Origin: Bacteroidales bacterium UBA1180
GTDB taxonomy: Bacteria; Bacteroidota; Bacteroidia; Bacteroidales; Paludibacteraceae
Length of the DNA: 22,057 nt
Assembly: GCA_002310195.1 (NCBI GenBank)
Contig: DBYS01000006.1
Coordinates: 99,316-121,372, forward strand
Reading direction: 5' to 3'
In this document: positions 8,267 to 15,750 of the stretch, piece by piece
Layout of the letters: each line of letters starts with the position of its first letter
How positions within the stretch are numbered: the stretch's first letter is position 1
Notes under the pieces: generated by a model
The model's database searches: none
Told to the model about the DNA's origin: nothing
What the model saw: the letters and a program-made list of their open reading frames with translations, nothing else
Program-made: the position numbers and the translations under genes

Positions 8267-9157
8267 ATGGTATTCGACAAACTGCTCAAATCCAAGCCGG
8301 TCATCTTAACTAAGGAGTACCTGCTCATCACGCTGTTCACTATCCCGTATGCGATTGTGGTGAACCATATCCTCGTGCCGCATGCCGTTGTAGGTGGCGG
8401 ACTGACAGGTTTCTGCGAGATCATCTACTTCGCCTCGCACCGCGTCATCCCTATCTGGGCATCATCGGCCACGATCAATGTCCTGCTGCTCATCGCGGCG
8501 TACTTCGCTATAGGCAAACGGTACGTGTTCCGCACGCTCTACGGCGTGTTCTGGCTCACATTCTGGCTGAAGATCATCCCGGTGCTTGACGTACCGATCA
8601 TCACCGATCCGTTCATGGCAGTGGTGCTCGGAGGTATATTCAACGGCACGGCACTTGGCCTCGTGTTTATCAACAACGGCTCGACCGGTGGCACGGATAT
8701 AGTGGCTATGATCGTCAACAAGTACCAGCACCTGCCCATGGGACGTGTGCTGCTCATATGCGATATAGTGGCTATCTCCTGCGGTTACTTCCTCCCCGAG
8801 GTACGCAGCCTGGAGAAGGTGCTGTTCGGCCTCTGCTACACGTTCATCAGTTCCACGGCCGTCGATTGGATCATGAACCGCATGCGTCAGTCGGTGCAGT
8901 TCTTCATCTTCTCCAAGAAGTACAAACAGATTGCTGAAGCGATCATCCGCGATGTGCATCGTGGCGTGACCTATCTTGATGCCCAGGGAGCATACTCCGA
9001 GCAGCCGTACAAGGTTATCACCACCATCGCTCGTCAGCACGAGAGCGCTAAGATCTTCCGCATCGTCCGCGACATCGATCCCGATGCTTTCGTATCGCAG
9101 TCACAGGTGCGCGGCGTCTTTGGCGAAGGATTTGACCGATTACGAGATACACGATAA
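8267..9157 (+). CDS. YitT family membrane protein, first copy
   Basis: A 296-residue protein with a hydrophobic N-terminal part of five or six membrane segments (about 15-215), carrying the glycine-rich stretch VVGGGLTG and the motif NNGSTGGTDIVA typical of the YitT (DUF161) family. A soluble C-terminal DUF2179 domain follows (about 225-296, VTYLDAQGAYS...IFRIVRDIDPDAFVSQ). Family function is unsettled; some members have been proposed as transporters. The start at 8267 lies 30 bases after gcvP. The next gene is a clear paralogue 7 bases downstream, with shared blocks NNGSxGGTDIVA, RSVQFFI/QSVQFFI and RIVRDIDPxAFVSQ. The two may work as a hetero-oligomer; this is inference. Confidence 0.9.
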   Translation: MVFDKLLKSKPVILTKEYLLITLFTIPYAIVVNHILVPHAVVGGGLTGFCEIIYFASHRVIPIWASSATINVLLLIAAYFAIGKRYVFRTLYGVFWLTFWLKIIPVLDVPIITDPFMAVVLGGIFNGTALGLVFINNGSTGGTDIVAMIVNKYQHLPMGRVLLICDIVAISCGYFLPEVRSLEKVLFGLCYTFISSTAVDWIMNRMRQSVQFFIFSKKYKQIAEAIIRDVHRGVTYLDAQGAYSEQPYKVITTIARQHESAKIFRIVRDIDPDAFVSQSQVRGVFGEGFDRLRDTR

Positions 9158-9164
9158 TTCCTAT

Positions 9165-10154
9165 ATGAACAAAAACTCCTTACACGAGCAACTGTATGGC
9201 GGTCACTACGCTCCGAGCCCCATCAAGATGGCTGTCGAGTACGTGGCGATCTTCCTTGCCATGTTCCCCATGGCATTGATTGTCAACTGGATCATCCTGC
9301 CGCACAACATCGTTTCCGGCGGACTGACGGGTATATGCGCCATCATCTATTACGCTACCAGCGGCATGTTCCCCGAGGCATTTGCGATGTACGGAGGCTC
9401 TATTCCCGTATGGCTCACTACGCTCGTGTTCAATAGCATCTTGCTGGCTATCGCGTACTTCACCGTCGATTGGCGGTTCTGTGTGCGTACGCTCTTCGGC
9501 ACGCTCACCCTGGCTATGTGGTATCGCGTCATTCCTATCCGCACCACGCCGCTCATCGACAATCCCGTTTCGGCCTGCATCGTCGGTGGTATAGCTTTTG
9601 GTGTGGCACTGGGGGTCGTCATGTCCAACAACGGCTCGTCCGGTGGCACGGATATCGTGGCGAAGGTTGTGCATCACTATCGCGATATCTCGCTCGGACG
9701 GGTCATGATCATCTGCGATCTGATCATCATCGCTTCGTCCTACATGCTTCCGCTGCCCGAGCAGTTCATCCACGACGGTATAACGGCGCAACAGATCACT
9801 GATTTCAAGACCCGGCGTATCCTCTACGGCCTCTGTATGACTGTCTCCTACACGCTCTCCGTCGATACGATGATGAGCCATCTCCGGCGTTCGGTGCAGT
9901 TCTTCATCTATTCCCAGAACCACTATGCCGAGATCGCTACGGCTATCAACCAATCCGTCAATCGCGGCGTGACTGTCCTCGACGGCACAGGCTGGTACTC
10001 CCGGCAACCGATGCATGTCGTCACTGTCCTGGCGCGGCGCCATGAGGCGCAGCAGATCATGCGCATCGTTCGTGACATCGATCCCAATGCGTTCGTCAGC
10101 CAGGCCAATGTCTCCGGCGTCTTTGGCAAAGGCTTCGATGCCATCAGTCAATAA
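9165..10154 (+). CDS. YitT family membrane protein, second copy
   Basis: A 329-residue paralogue of the preceding gene. I chose the ATG at 9165 (MNKNSLHEQLYGG). The open frame extends back to 8976, but that part overlaps the C-terminal domain of the first YitT gene and gives a low-complexity sequence unlike the family. The membrane part (about 25-245) has NNGSSGGTDIVAK, and the DUF2179 domain (about 255-329) has RGVTVLDGTGWYS and RIVRDIDPNAFVSQ. It has about 30 more residues than the first copy, mainly at the N-terminus and in an insertion before the last membrane segment. The TAA stop lies inside the first partial copy of a tandem repeat. Confidence 0.9.
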   Translation: MNKNSLHEQLYGGHYAPSPIKMAVEYVAIFLAMFPMALIVNWIILPHNIVSGGLTGICAIIYYATSGMFPEAFAMYGGSIPVWLTTLVFNSILLAIAYFTVDWRFCVRTLFGTLTLAMWYRVIPIRTTPLIDNPVSACIVGGIAFGVALGVVMSNNGSSGGTDIVAKVVHHYRDISLGRVMIICDLIIIASSYMLPLPEQFIHDGITAQQITDFKTRRILYGLCMTVSYTLSVDTMMSHLRRSVQFFIYSQNHYAEIATAINQSVNRGVTVLDGTGWYSRQPMHVVTVLARRHEAQQIMRIVRDIDPNAFVSQANVSGVFGKGFDAISQ

Positions 10155-10225
10155 ACCCCACACAGGGCTCTGCCCGTCACACCTCACACAATAAACCCCA
10201 CACCTCACACAATAAACCCCACACC
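10148..10225. repeat. Short tandem repeat, 21-base unit
   Basis: Two perfect 21-base units (10179-10199 and 10200-10220) are followed by a 5-base partial unit and preceded by a diverged partial copy at 10148-10164. The core is CACACAATAAACCCC. The stop codon of the second YitT gene is the TAA of the first partial copy. The whole tract ends 18 bases before the next ATG. Confidence 0.85.
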
Positions 10226-10242
10226 ATACACCACACACCGTC

Positions 10243-10716
10243 ATGGAAGTAACACTCCTCATCCTCTCCGGACTGATGATGCTCATCGGCATCATCGGTT
10301 GCATCGTTCCCGGACTCCCGGGCACACCTATCGCCTACGTAGGCCTGTGGATCGCACAGGCTACCGATCGTGTGGATTTCTCTTGGCAGTTCCTGCTTGT
10401 TTGGGGCATCGTCACTATCATCGTCACTGTGCTTGACTATGTTGTGCCTGCATGGGGCACTAAGCGCTTCGGCGGCACGCGCTGGGGAGTGTGGGGTAGT
10501 ACGATTGGTGTGTTCGTCGGGCTGTTCTTCGGCGCGGTAGGCGTCATCGTCGGCCCGCTCGTCGGAGCTATCCTTGGCGAACTCCTGGGCGGCAAAGAGG
10601 TGCGCCAGGCTCTCAGAGCCGGTTGGGGCAGCTTCATCGGCCTGCTCTGCGGCACGATCCTCAAACTCATCTGCTGCGGCCTCATGACCACCGCCCTCAT
10701 CCAAGCCATTTGGTAA
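10243..10716 (+). CDS. DUF456 domain membrane protein
   Basis: A 157-residue, very hydrophobic protein of the DUF456 family, whose function is unknown. It shows a tandem layout of hydrophobic segments: residues 3-36 with the conserved CIVPGLPGTP turn, 46-70 with DYVVPAWGTKRFGGT, then glycine-rich helices at 83-113 and 128-155. The segment GTRWGVWGSTIGVFVGLFFG-type repeats suggest packed glycine-zipper helices. It follows the YitT pair by 88 bases across the 21-base tandem repeat and may be in the same transcript. No promoter was recognised in that gap. Length and motifs match the family well. Confidence 0.88.
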   Translation: MEVTLLILSGLMMLIGIIGCIVPGLPGTPIAYVGLWIAQATDRVDFSWQFLLVWGIVTIIVTVLDYVVPAWGTKRFGGTRWGVWGSTIGVFVGLFFGAVGVIVGPLVGAILGELLGGKEVRQALRAGWGSFIGLLCGTILKLICCGLMTTALIQAIW

Positions 10717-10807
10717 GTTGTCCAACTGCTGAAACCGGCAATTTTGTAACCTCTCGCGCACTATATGCAGAAAAAATGCATTCCTAAGTCATTTTTTTGC
10801 TCAAAAA

Positions 10808-10839
10808 CTTGCATATATTCCAGAAATGTTGTAAATTTG
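10808..10839 (+). promoter_or_regulatory. Bacteroidetes-type promoter of the AbiE toxin-antitoxin pair
   Basis: CTTG at 10808-10811, 20 bases, then TAAATTTG at 10832-10839. The expected start is near 10846, giving a leader of about 20 bases before the ATG at 10866. Confidence 0.82.
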
Positions 10840-10865
10840 CCACGTTTTTCGAATGAATCGCACAA

Positions 10866-11483
10866 ATGACCTACACACAGTTCTATAGTCAGTGGCATTC
10901 GTTGGGGTGTTTTTCTACCCATCAAGTGCAAGCAATTGTGCCGAACTTCAACCGGTTCAATTGGCACCAATGGCAGCAAGCGGGGTACATCGTGTCGCTG
11001 CGGCAAGGGTGGTATGCGTTTGCTGATTGCCTGCAGCAGCCGGACTATGCGCGGTACTTTGCGGGAAAGATTTGCGCTCCGTCGTATATCAGTCTGCACA
11101 CGGCTCTGTCGTTCTATGGCATCATTCCGGAGGCTGTGGTGGAGATCACGAGTGTGACGACGCAGAAGACATGCCGGTACGAGAACGCGTTTGGGCAGTT
11201 CAGCTATCAGACTATTCGTCCGCGACTGTTCTGGGGATTCGCGCCAAAGACGATGCGCGACGGAAAACAGTACATGATGGCTACACCGGAAAAGGCTATC
11301 ATCGATCTTTTGTACCTCTATCCGCAGTATTCGACTCCGGACGAAATGCGAGAATTGCGTTTCGACGATGACTGGATGCGCGAAGAGTTGAACAAGGATC
11401 GGTTGATGGAGTACGCGGAGCGCATCGGAAGTCCGGCATTGACTAAGCGAATCCGACTGTTACTAAAGGCCTACGAGATATGA
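10866..11483 (+). CDS. AbiEi family type IV antitoxin
   Basis: A 205-residue protein of the AbiEi antitoxin family. The N-terminal 55 residues (FSTHQVQAIVPNFNRFNWHQWQQAGYIVSLRQGWY) look like the winged-helix DNA-binding part; the rest, with SYISLHTALSFYGIIPEAV and ATPEKAIIDLLYLYP, is the conserved antitoxin domain. In characterised AbiE systems the antitoxin represses its own promoter and counteracts the toxin without a stable complex. Its stop overlaps the ATG of the toxin gene by four bases (ATGA), typical of a coupled pair. A good promoter lies directly upstream. Family assignment rests on the motifs plus the partner gene. Confidence 0.88.
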   Translation: MTYTQFYSQWHSLGCFSTHQVQAIVPNFNRFNWHQWQQAGYIVSLRQGWYAFADCLQQPDYARYFAGKICAPSYISLHTALSFYGIIPEAVVEITSVTTQKTCRYENAFGQFSYQTIRPRLFWGFAPKTMRDGKQYMMATPEKAIIDLLYLYPQYSTPDEMRELRFDDDWMREELNKDRLMEYAERIGSPALTKRIRLLLKAYEI

Positions 11484-12247
11484 TTGATATGACTTTTATA
11501 CGCGGCTTTTATCCTCCGTACATCGCGCAGAACGCCGTGATGCAGAAGCACATGCTCAAGGAGTATGTGGAGTTGTTGGCGCTGGAGTGGATTGCGGGGT
11601 CGCCTTATGCTGCTAAACTGGTGTTTATCGGTGGCACAAACTTACGACTGGTTCAAGGCATCGATCGTTTCTCCGAGGACTTGGATTTCGATTGCAAGGG
11701 ATTGAGCGAAAGTGAGTTCCGGCAGATGTCGGATGAGTTGGTTAAGTACCTGCACTTGCAAGGTTTGAACGCAGAACTGCGCAATAAGGATAATGCACGG
11801 CTTACGGCTTTTCGGAGCAATGTGCATTTTCCGGAACTGCTGTTTGACTTGCAGTTGACGGGACATCGTGAGGAGCGGTTCCTAATGAAGATCGAGGCAC
11901 AAGATCAAGGCGTCGATTATCCGCGTGAGATGGCTATTGTGCAACGGAACGGTTTCTCTTTCCCTGTGCCGGTACCACCGCTGAGTGTGCTACTGTCGAT
12001 GAAGCTATGTGCGTTGCTGACGCGGCAGAAAGGACGGGATTTCTATGATGCGATGTTCCTGATGCAACGTACCGAACCGGATTATGCGTTCTTGCAGCAA
12101 CAGAAAGGTATCGCTAACAAGCAGCAGTTGGAAGCCGCTCTGCGCGACACGTTAGCCAAAACAGACATGAAGACCAAGCAGCGGGATTTTGAGCACTTGC
12201 TGTTCGATAGCCGCAAGAGCGAGTCAATCCTGCGATTTATGGAATAA
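11480..12247 (+). CDS. AbiEii/AbiGii family nucleotidyltransferase toxin
   Basis: A 255-residue nucleotidyltransferase-fold toxin. Visible motifs: GGTNLR (51-56), then R63 and S65 followed by DLDFD (67-71), which carries the metal-binding acidic residues, and later KLCALLTRQKGRDFYDAMFL, the conserved K...RDxYD motif. All key residues look intact, so the toxin is probably active. AbiEii toxins are reported to transfer nucleotides to tRNA or other RNA, causing growth arrest and phage resistance. It overlaps the antitoxin gene by ATGA. A second in-frame ATG lies three codons on and could be the real start. The gene ends 15 bases before bcp, so toxin-antitoxin transcription may reach the oxidative-stress genes. 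Confidence 0.92.
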   Translation: MIDMTFIRGFYPPYIAQNAVMQKHMLKEYVELLALEWIAGSPYAAKLVFIGGTNLRLVQGIDRFSEDLDFDCKGLSESEFRQMSDELVKYLHLQGLNAELRNKDNARLTAFRSNVHFPELLFDLQLTGHREERFLMKIEAQDQGVDYPREMAIVQRNGFSFPVPVPPLSVLLSMKLCALLTRQKGRDFYDAMFLMQRTEPDYAFLQQQKGIANKQQLEAALRDTLAKTDMKTKQRDFEHLLFDSRKSESILRFME

Positions 12248-12262
12248 TAAAATCACACAATT

Positions 12263-12712
12263 ATGTTACAGATCGGAGACAAAATGCCGGCATTCAGCGC
12301 GGCAGACGAAACAGGAAAGATCGTTACCGGCAGCGACCTGGTCGGCAAACCTACAGTCATCTACTTCTACCCGAAGGACTCAACACCCGGCTGCACGGCT
12401 GAGGCGTGTAACATCCGCGACAATTACCACACCTTTCTCGCGCAAGGGTATCAAGTCTTTGGCGTAAGCAAGGACAGCCGGGCTTCGCACATCAAGTTCA
12501 AGCAGAAATACGACTTGCCTTTCCCGCTGCTTAGCGACCCGACAACAGCTATGTTGCAGGCCTTTGGCGCGTGGGGTGAGAAACGTAACTACGGCAAAGT
12601 CAGCATGGGTACGCTCCGCAAGACCTTCATCTTCAATGCCGAAGGCATCCTCGTGCGTATCATCGACAAAGTCGATACCAGGAACCACTCTGCGCAGTTA
12701 TTAGATCATTAA
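12263..12712 (+). CDS. bcp: Thioredoxin-dependent thiol peroxidase (BCP/peroxiredoxin Q)
   Basis: A cytosolic peroxiredoxin of 149 residues, normal for the family, which reduces hydrogen peroxide and organic hydroperoxides using thioredoxin. The active site is PKDSTPGCTAEACNIRD: peroxidatic C44 and, five residues later, resolving C49, the atypical two-cysteine arrangement of BCP proteins. The start MLQIGDKMPAFSAAD is typical. It is the first of three closely spaced antioxidant genes (19 bases to sodB, then 24 bases to rbr). I found no clear promoter in the 15 bases after the AbiEii toxin gene, so its promoter is either inside that gene or the AbiE promoter. Confidence 0.95.
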   Translation: MLQIGDKMPAFSAADETGKIVTGSDLVGKPTVIYFYPKDSTPGCTAEACNIRDNYHTFLAQGYQVFGVSKDSRASHIKFKQKYDLPFPLLSDPTTAMLQAFGAWGEKRNYGKVSMGTLRKTFIFNAEGILVRIIDKVDTRNHSAQLLDH

Positions 12713-12731
12713 CCCCTAACCATTTACCCCT

Positions 12732-13331
12732 ATGATTCCACTTCTTTTTACCCTCATTACCCTGCCGTACGCTCCCAATGCACTGGAGCCGGTGATTAGT
12801 CGCGAAACGATTGAGTATCACCACGGTAAGCACCTGCAAACCTATGTCGATAACCTCAACCGTCTCATTGTAGGCACGGAGTTCGAATCGATGCCTCTGG
12901 AGCAGATTGTGGCCAAATCGCAAGGTGGCATATTCAACAATGCCGGACAGATTCTGAACCACAACCTCTATTTCCTGCAGTTCTCTCCGGTCAGTGCTGA
13001 CAACCATCAGCCGCAAGGCGCGATCATCGAGGCCATCATCCGCGATTTCGGGTCGTACGAAGCCTTCAAGGCAGAGTTCGAACAGAAAGGCACCACACTC
13101 TTCGGTTCAGGCTGGGTGTGGCTTGCCGCAGACAAAGACGGCAAACTCGTCATCACCCAGGAGCCCAATGCCGGCAATCCCGTCACCAAAGGCCTCAAAC
13201 CCCTGCTGACGATGGATGTATGGGAGCATGCGTATTACATCGATTACCGCAACCGCCGTGCCGCACATCTCCAGTCTCTCTGGCAGATCATCAACTGGGA
13301 CGAGATCAACAACCGATATTTGGCAAAATAA
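12732..13331 (+). CDS. sodB: Superoxide dismutase, Fe/Mn family
   Basis: A cytosolic enzyme of 199 residues that converts superoxide to peroxide and oxygen. The four metal ligands are visible: H30 (IEYHHGKH), H77 (ILNHNLYF), D162 and H166 (MDVWEHAYYIDYRN). The glutamine in FNNAGQILNH (Q73) sits where iron-type enzymes carry their active-site Gln. This pattern resembles the iron or cambialistic SODs of Bacteroides and Porphyromonas. The N-terminus is four residues longer than in E. coli SodB (MIPLLFTLITLPYAPNALEPV), and slightly hydrophobic, but it has no signal-peptide features. Peroxide made here can be removed by the flanking BCP and rubrerythrin. Confidence 0.95.
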   Translation: MIPLLFTLITLPYAPNALEPVISRETIEYHHGKHLQTYVDNLNRLIVGTEFESMPLEQIVAKSQGGIFNNAGQILNHNLYFLQFSPVSADNHQPQGAIIEAIIRDFGSYEAFKAEFEQKGTTLFGSGWVWLAADKDGKLVITQEPNAGNPVTKGLKPLLTMDVWEHAYYIDYRNRRAAHLQSLWQIINWDEINNRYLAK

Positions 13332-13355
13332 CCTAACTTACAAAATCATACAAGT

Positions 13356-13898
13356 ATGAAAAATCTTAAAGGAACAAAAACCGAGCAGAACCTCCTCGAG
13401 GCTTTTGCCGGTGAGTCAATGGCTCGCAACAAGTACACTTTCTTTGCATCCAAAGCCAAGAAAGATGGTTACGTACAGATCAGCAAGATCTTCGAAGAGA
13501 CGGCTGCCAACGAGAAGGAGCACGCCGAACTCTGGTACAAGTATCTCAACGGCGGCACGATCAGCGATACCGCTGCCAATCTTGCCGATGCTGCTGCCGG
13601 TGAGAATGCCGAATGGACGGACATGTATGCCCGTATGGCAGCTGAGGCGCGTGCTGAGGGCTTTGACGAGATTGCCGGGAAGTTCGAGCAGGTCGGTGCT
13701 ATCGAGAAGCACCACGAGGAGCGTTATCGCAAACTCCTGAAGAACATCGAGGACAAGATTGTCTTCTCCCGCGATGGCGACTGCATCTGGCAGTGCTCCA
13801 ACTGCGGACATATCGTTGTCGGCAAGGCTGCTCCCGACGAGTGCCCGGTGTGCCATCACGCACAAGCGTATTTTCAGTTGCTGGCTGAGAATTATTGA
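13356..13898 (+). CDS. rbr: Rubrerythrin
   Basis: A 180-residue non-haem iron peroxidase typical of anaerobes. The N-terminal four-helix ferritin-like domain carries the di-iron ligands E20 (FAGESMARNKY), E53 and H56 (ANEKEHAELW), E86 or E83, and E117/H120 (AIEKHHEERY). The C-terminal rubredoxin-like domain binds one iron through C147, C150, C163 and C166 (CSNCGH and CPVCHH). It reduces hydrogen peroxide using electrons from NADH via rubredoxin-type carriers. It is the last gene of the bcp-sodB-rbr cluster. A folded element with a T-rich tail lies 53 bases downstream and may end this transcript. Confidence 0.97.
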   Translation: MKNLKGTKTEQNLLEAFAGESMARNKYTFFASKAKKDGYVQISKIFEETAANEKEHAELWYKYLNGGTISDTAANLADAAAGENAEWTDMYARMAAEARAEGFDEIAGKFEQVGAIEKHHEERYRKLLKNIEDKIVFSRDGDCIWQCSNCGHIVVGKAAPDECPVCHHAQAYFQLLAENY

Positions 13899-13951
13899 AA
13901 ATCGATCGTCCCCCTGTTGTTTTCGGCCTGTTTTCTTATATGTTTTCGTAA

Positions 13952-14065
13952 GGAATCCGGTATCATATACAGCACAAGATTAACCAGCAGACTATCCGAA
14001 AACTTGTTCGCGAGTAGGCTGCTGGTTAATCTTGTGAAGTTGCTGCTGAAGCAACTACGGATTCC
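13952..14065 (+). ncRNA. Structured repeat element, copy 1 (predicted four-way junction; type unknown)
   Basis: Nearly every base can be paired. The outer arms are GGAATCCG (13952-13959) and CGGATTCC (14058-14065). Between them lie a small hairpin GTAT-CAT-ATAC (13960-13970), a perfect 18-bp stem CACAAGATTAACCAGCAG/CTGCTGGTTAATCTTGTG (13973-13990 and 14019-14036) whose 28-base loop folds further (CGAA/TTCG), and the hairpin AGTTGCT-GCTGA-AGCAACT (14038-14056). It is preceded by TTTTCGTAA and followed by GTGTTTTTCTTTT. A second copy with the same layout lies at 16589-16745. Whether it acts as an RNA, a terminator of the rbr transcript, or a mobile DNA element is unknown. Strand is chosen from the T-rich tail. 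Confidence 0.6.
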
Positions 14066-14099
14066 GTGTTTTTCTTTTAATTTTTTATCTCCGATTACT

Positions 14100-14489
14100 T
14101 TAGCAATCACTGCTCAGTTCGCGGATCAGATCTTCATCAGCCGGCAACCAGCGTACGCTGTCGAGCTCGTCGGGACGTAACCACTTGGCTGCTTCGTGCT
14201 CCAGCAGTGTCAGATGCCCGTCTGCCAACGAGCACCGGTAGCAATGCATCGTCAGGTGAAACTGCGGATAATCGTACTCGATTGTCCGCAGCAGTTCGCC
14301 TACCTCGATTGCAGCGTCCAGCTCCTCGCGTATCTCACGCTTCAGTGCCTCTTGGGGTTGCTCGCCGGGTTCGATCTTTCCGCCCGGAAACTCCCACCAG
14401 TCTTTCCAGTCGCCGTATCCGCGTTGCGTGGCGAATATCCGTCCTGCGTCGTCAACGATGATGGCAGCTACCACTTCTATGGTTTTCAT
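14100..14489 (-). CDS. mutT: MutT-like NUDIX hydrolase, probable (deoxy)nucleoside triphosphate pyrophosphatase
   Basis: A 129-residue NUDIX protein starting MKTIEVVAAIIVDD. The NUDIX box is intact in GGKIEPGEQPQEALKREIRE followed by EELDAA, where the usual Gly after EE-hydrophobic is Asp. The box and the EFPGGKIEPGE segment closely resemble E. coli MutT, which removes 8-oxo-dGTP from the nucleotide pool; substrate here is inferred. The open frame continues upstream, but those codons are low-complexity. An ATG at 14501 would lie almost at the expected transcription start, so I prefer 14489. It has its own minus-strand promoter, divergent from rhuM, and converges on copy 1 of the structured element. 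Confidence 0.9.
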   Translation of the reverse strand: MKTIEVVAAIIVDDAGRIFATQRGYGDWKDWWEFPGGKIEPGEQPQEALKREIREELDAAIEVGELLRTIEYDYPQFHLTMHCYRCSLADGHLTLLEHEAAKWLRPDELDSVRWLPADEDLIRELSSDC

Positions 14490-14509
14490 CTGCTTCTTCA
14501 TTTTCTGCA

Positions 14510-14541
14510 CAAAGATACGAAAATTTCCGCACATTTGCAAA
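14510..14541 (-). promoter_or_regulatory. Bacteroidetes-type promoter of mutT
   Basis: On the minus strand TTTG (14541-14538), 20 bases, then TATCTTTG (14517-14510): an exact consensus match. The expected start, near 14503, decides in favour of the ATG at 14489 over that at 14501. Confidence 0.85.
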
Positions 14542-14608
14542 CATATTTGCCAAATTTTGGTGCAAACTTTGTATTTTCTCGTACAAAACGAACAAATTTG
14601 ATAAATTT

Positions 14609-14634
14609 TTCCGCATATGCTTGCATATGTGGAA
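14609..14634. promoter_or_regulatory. Palindromic operator candidate over the rhuM promoter
   Basis: TTCCGCATATGC (14609-14620), TT, GCATATGTGGAA (14623-14634): 12-base inverted repeat with one mismatch. It covers the -33 box of the rhuM promoter, so a bound dimer would block transcription. Confidence 0.5.
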
Positions 14635-14651
14635 TTTTTTTTGTAACTTTG
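14620..14651 (+). promoter_or_regulatory. Bacteroidetes-type promoter of rhuM
   Basis: CTTG at 14620-14623, 20 bases, then TAACTTTG at 14644-14651. The expected start near 14658 lies only about 9-15 bases before the two possible ATGs (14667 and 14673). Confidence 0.85.
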
Positions 14652-14666
14652 TAGCCACAACTTATT

Positions 14667-15740
14667 ATGCACATGTCCAAGCAACTTCAAATACGTAACT
14701 CAACAGCGGAGTTCCTGATTTTTCAGGCGGAGGATAAGGAGCAGGGTGTTCAGGTGTTCTATCAGGATGAATCCATCTGGGCAACGCAAGATGCTATTGC
14801 CACGCTCTTCGATAAGGGACGCACTACTATCACAGAGCACCTGAAACACATCTTCGAGAGCGGAGAATTGCAGGAGGAAGTGGTATGTCGGAAATTCCGA
14901 CTAACCACTCAACATGGTGCTATTGAGGGTAAAACACAGACGCGGGACGTGACGTTCTACAATCTCGATGCCATCATCTCCGTGGGTTACCGCGTCAATT
15001 CGATTCGCGCAACCCAGTTCCGTAGATGGGCAACCGGCGTCTTGCGGCAGTTTGCCATCAAAGGCTATGTTCTTGACAGGAAACGCATGGAGAACGGAGC
15101 CTTCCTGAGTGAGGATTACTTCGAGCATCTGTTGGCTGAGATCCATGAGATTCGTCTCTCCGAGCGCCGTTTCTATCAGAAGTTGACGGACATCTACGCT
15201 ACCAGTATGGACTATGACAAAGACGCACCGATGACGCGGCAGTTCTTCCAGATGATACAGAACAAGATGCATTATGCGGTACATCAGCATACGGCCGCCG
15301 AGTTGATCATGGAGCGTGCCAGTGCGGAGAAGGAGCACATGGGACTGACAACGTGGGAGAATGCTCCAGCCGGGAAGATAGTTAAGACGGACGTGAGCAT
15401 TGCCAAGAACTACTTGAAGCAGAACGAACTGGAGGATATGGGCAATATTGTGTCGGCCGTGTTGGATTTTGCGGAGACGCGTGCCAAACGCCATATCCCG
15501 ATGACGATGGAGGATTGGGCAAAGCGTATCGATGCCTATCTGAATAGCGATGAGCGTCCGTTGTTGACGGATGCCGGAAGTGTGAGCCATGAGGCAGCAC
15601 AGGAGTATGCCGAGACTGAGTTTGAGAAGTACCGTGTCATGCAGGATCGACTGTTTGAGTCTGACTTTGATAGGTTTGCACTGCCTACGTTGCCATTTGA
15701 AGGGGATGCTGATAATGTGATAGAAGATGCAAGCAGGTGA
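14667..15740 (+). CDS. rhuM: RhuM family protein
   Basis: A 357-residue protein matching the RhuM family, named after a gene of Salmonella pathogenicity island 3 and of unknown biochemical function. Characteristic segments: FLIFQAEDKEQGVQVFYQDESIWATQDAIATLF near the N-terminus (about 16-48), a helix-turn-helix-like stretch after it (DKGRTTITEHLKHIFESGEL), and TRDVTFYNLDAIISVGYRVN followed by ATQFRRWATGVLRQF (about 93-130). The C-terminal half is helical and charged, without a Fic or Doc motif that I can see. Members are common in accessory islands and near restriction or toxin genes. It has its own promoter covered by a palindrome, and the GxxExxY gene follows 10 bases later. A second ATG two codons in (14673) is equally plausible as the start. 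Confidence 0.88.
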   Translation: MHMSKQLQIRNSTAEFLIFQAEDKEQGVQVFYQDESIWATQDAIATLFDKGRTTITEHLKHIFESGELQEEVVCRKFRLTTQHGAIEGKTQTRDVTFYNLDAIISVGYRVNSIRATQFRRWATGVLRQFAIKGYVLDRKRMENGAFLSEDYFEHLLAEIHEIRLSERRFYQKLTDIYATSMDYDKDAPMTRQFFQMIQNKMHYAVHQHTAAELIMERASAEKEHMGLTTWENAPAGKIVKTDVSIAKNYLKQNELEDMGNIVSAVLDFAETRAKRHIPMTMEDWAKRIDAYLNSDERPLLTDAGSVSHEAAQEYAETEFEKYRVMQDRLFESDFDRFALPTLPFEGDADNVIEDASR

Positions 15741-15750
15741 TTTGCGAAAT

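Noticed and set aside
8976..9164. N-terminal extension of the second YitT gene
   Set aside because: It overlaps the DUF2179 domain of the first copy in another frame and reads as Ser/Arg-rich filler; the family N-terminus begins at 9165.
10148..10225. CRISPR array
   Set aside because: The 21-base units are directly adjacent with no spacers, and no cas genes are present.
9180..10325. 381-codon minus-strand open frame opposite the second YitT gene
   Set aside because: Its translation is low-complexity (Asp/His/Arg-rich), includes a product of the 21-base tandem repeat, and lies opposite a gene with clear family motifs.
13952..14065. Integron attC site
   Set aside because: The outer arms do not fit the RYYYAAC/GTTRRRY core sites, and no integron integrase or cassette array is present.
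14490..14690. Upstream extension of the mutT open frame
   Set aside because: It contains the mutT promoter itself and would require transcription from inside rhuM; the added residues are Cys/Lys/Gln-rich and not NUDIX-like.
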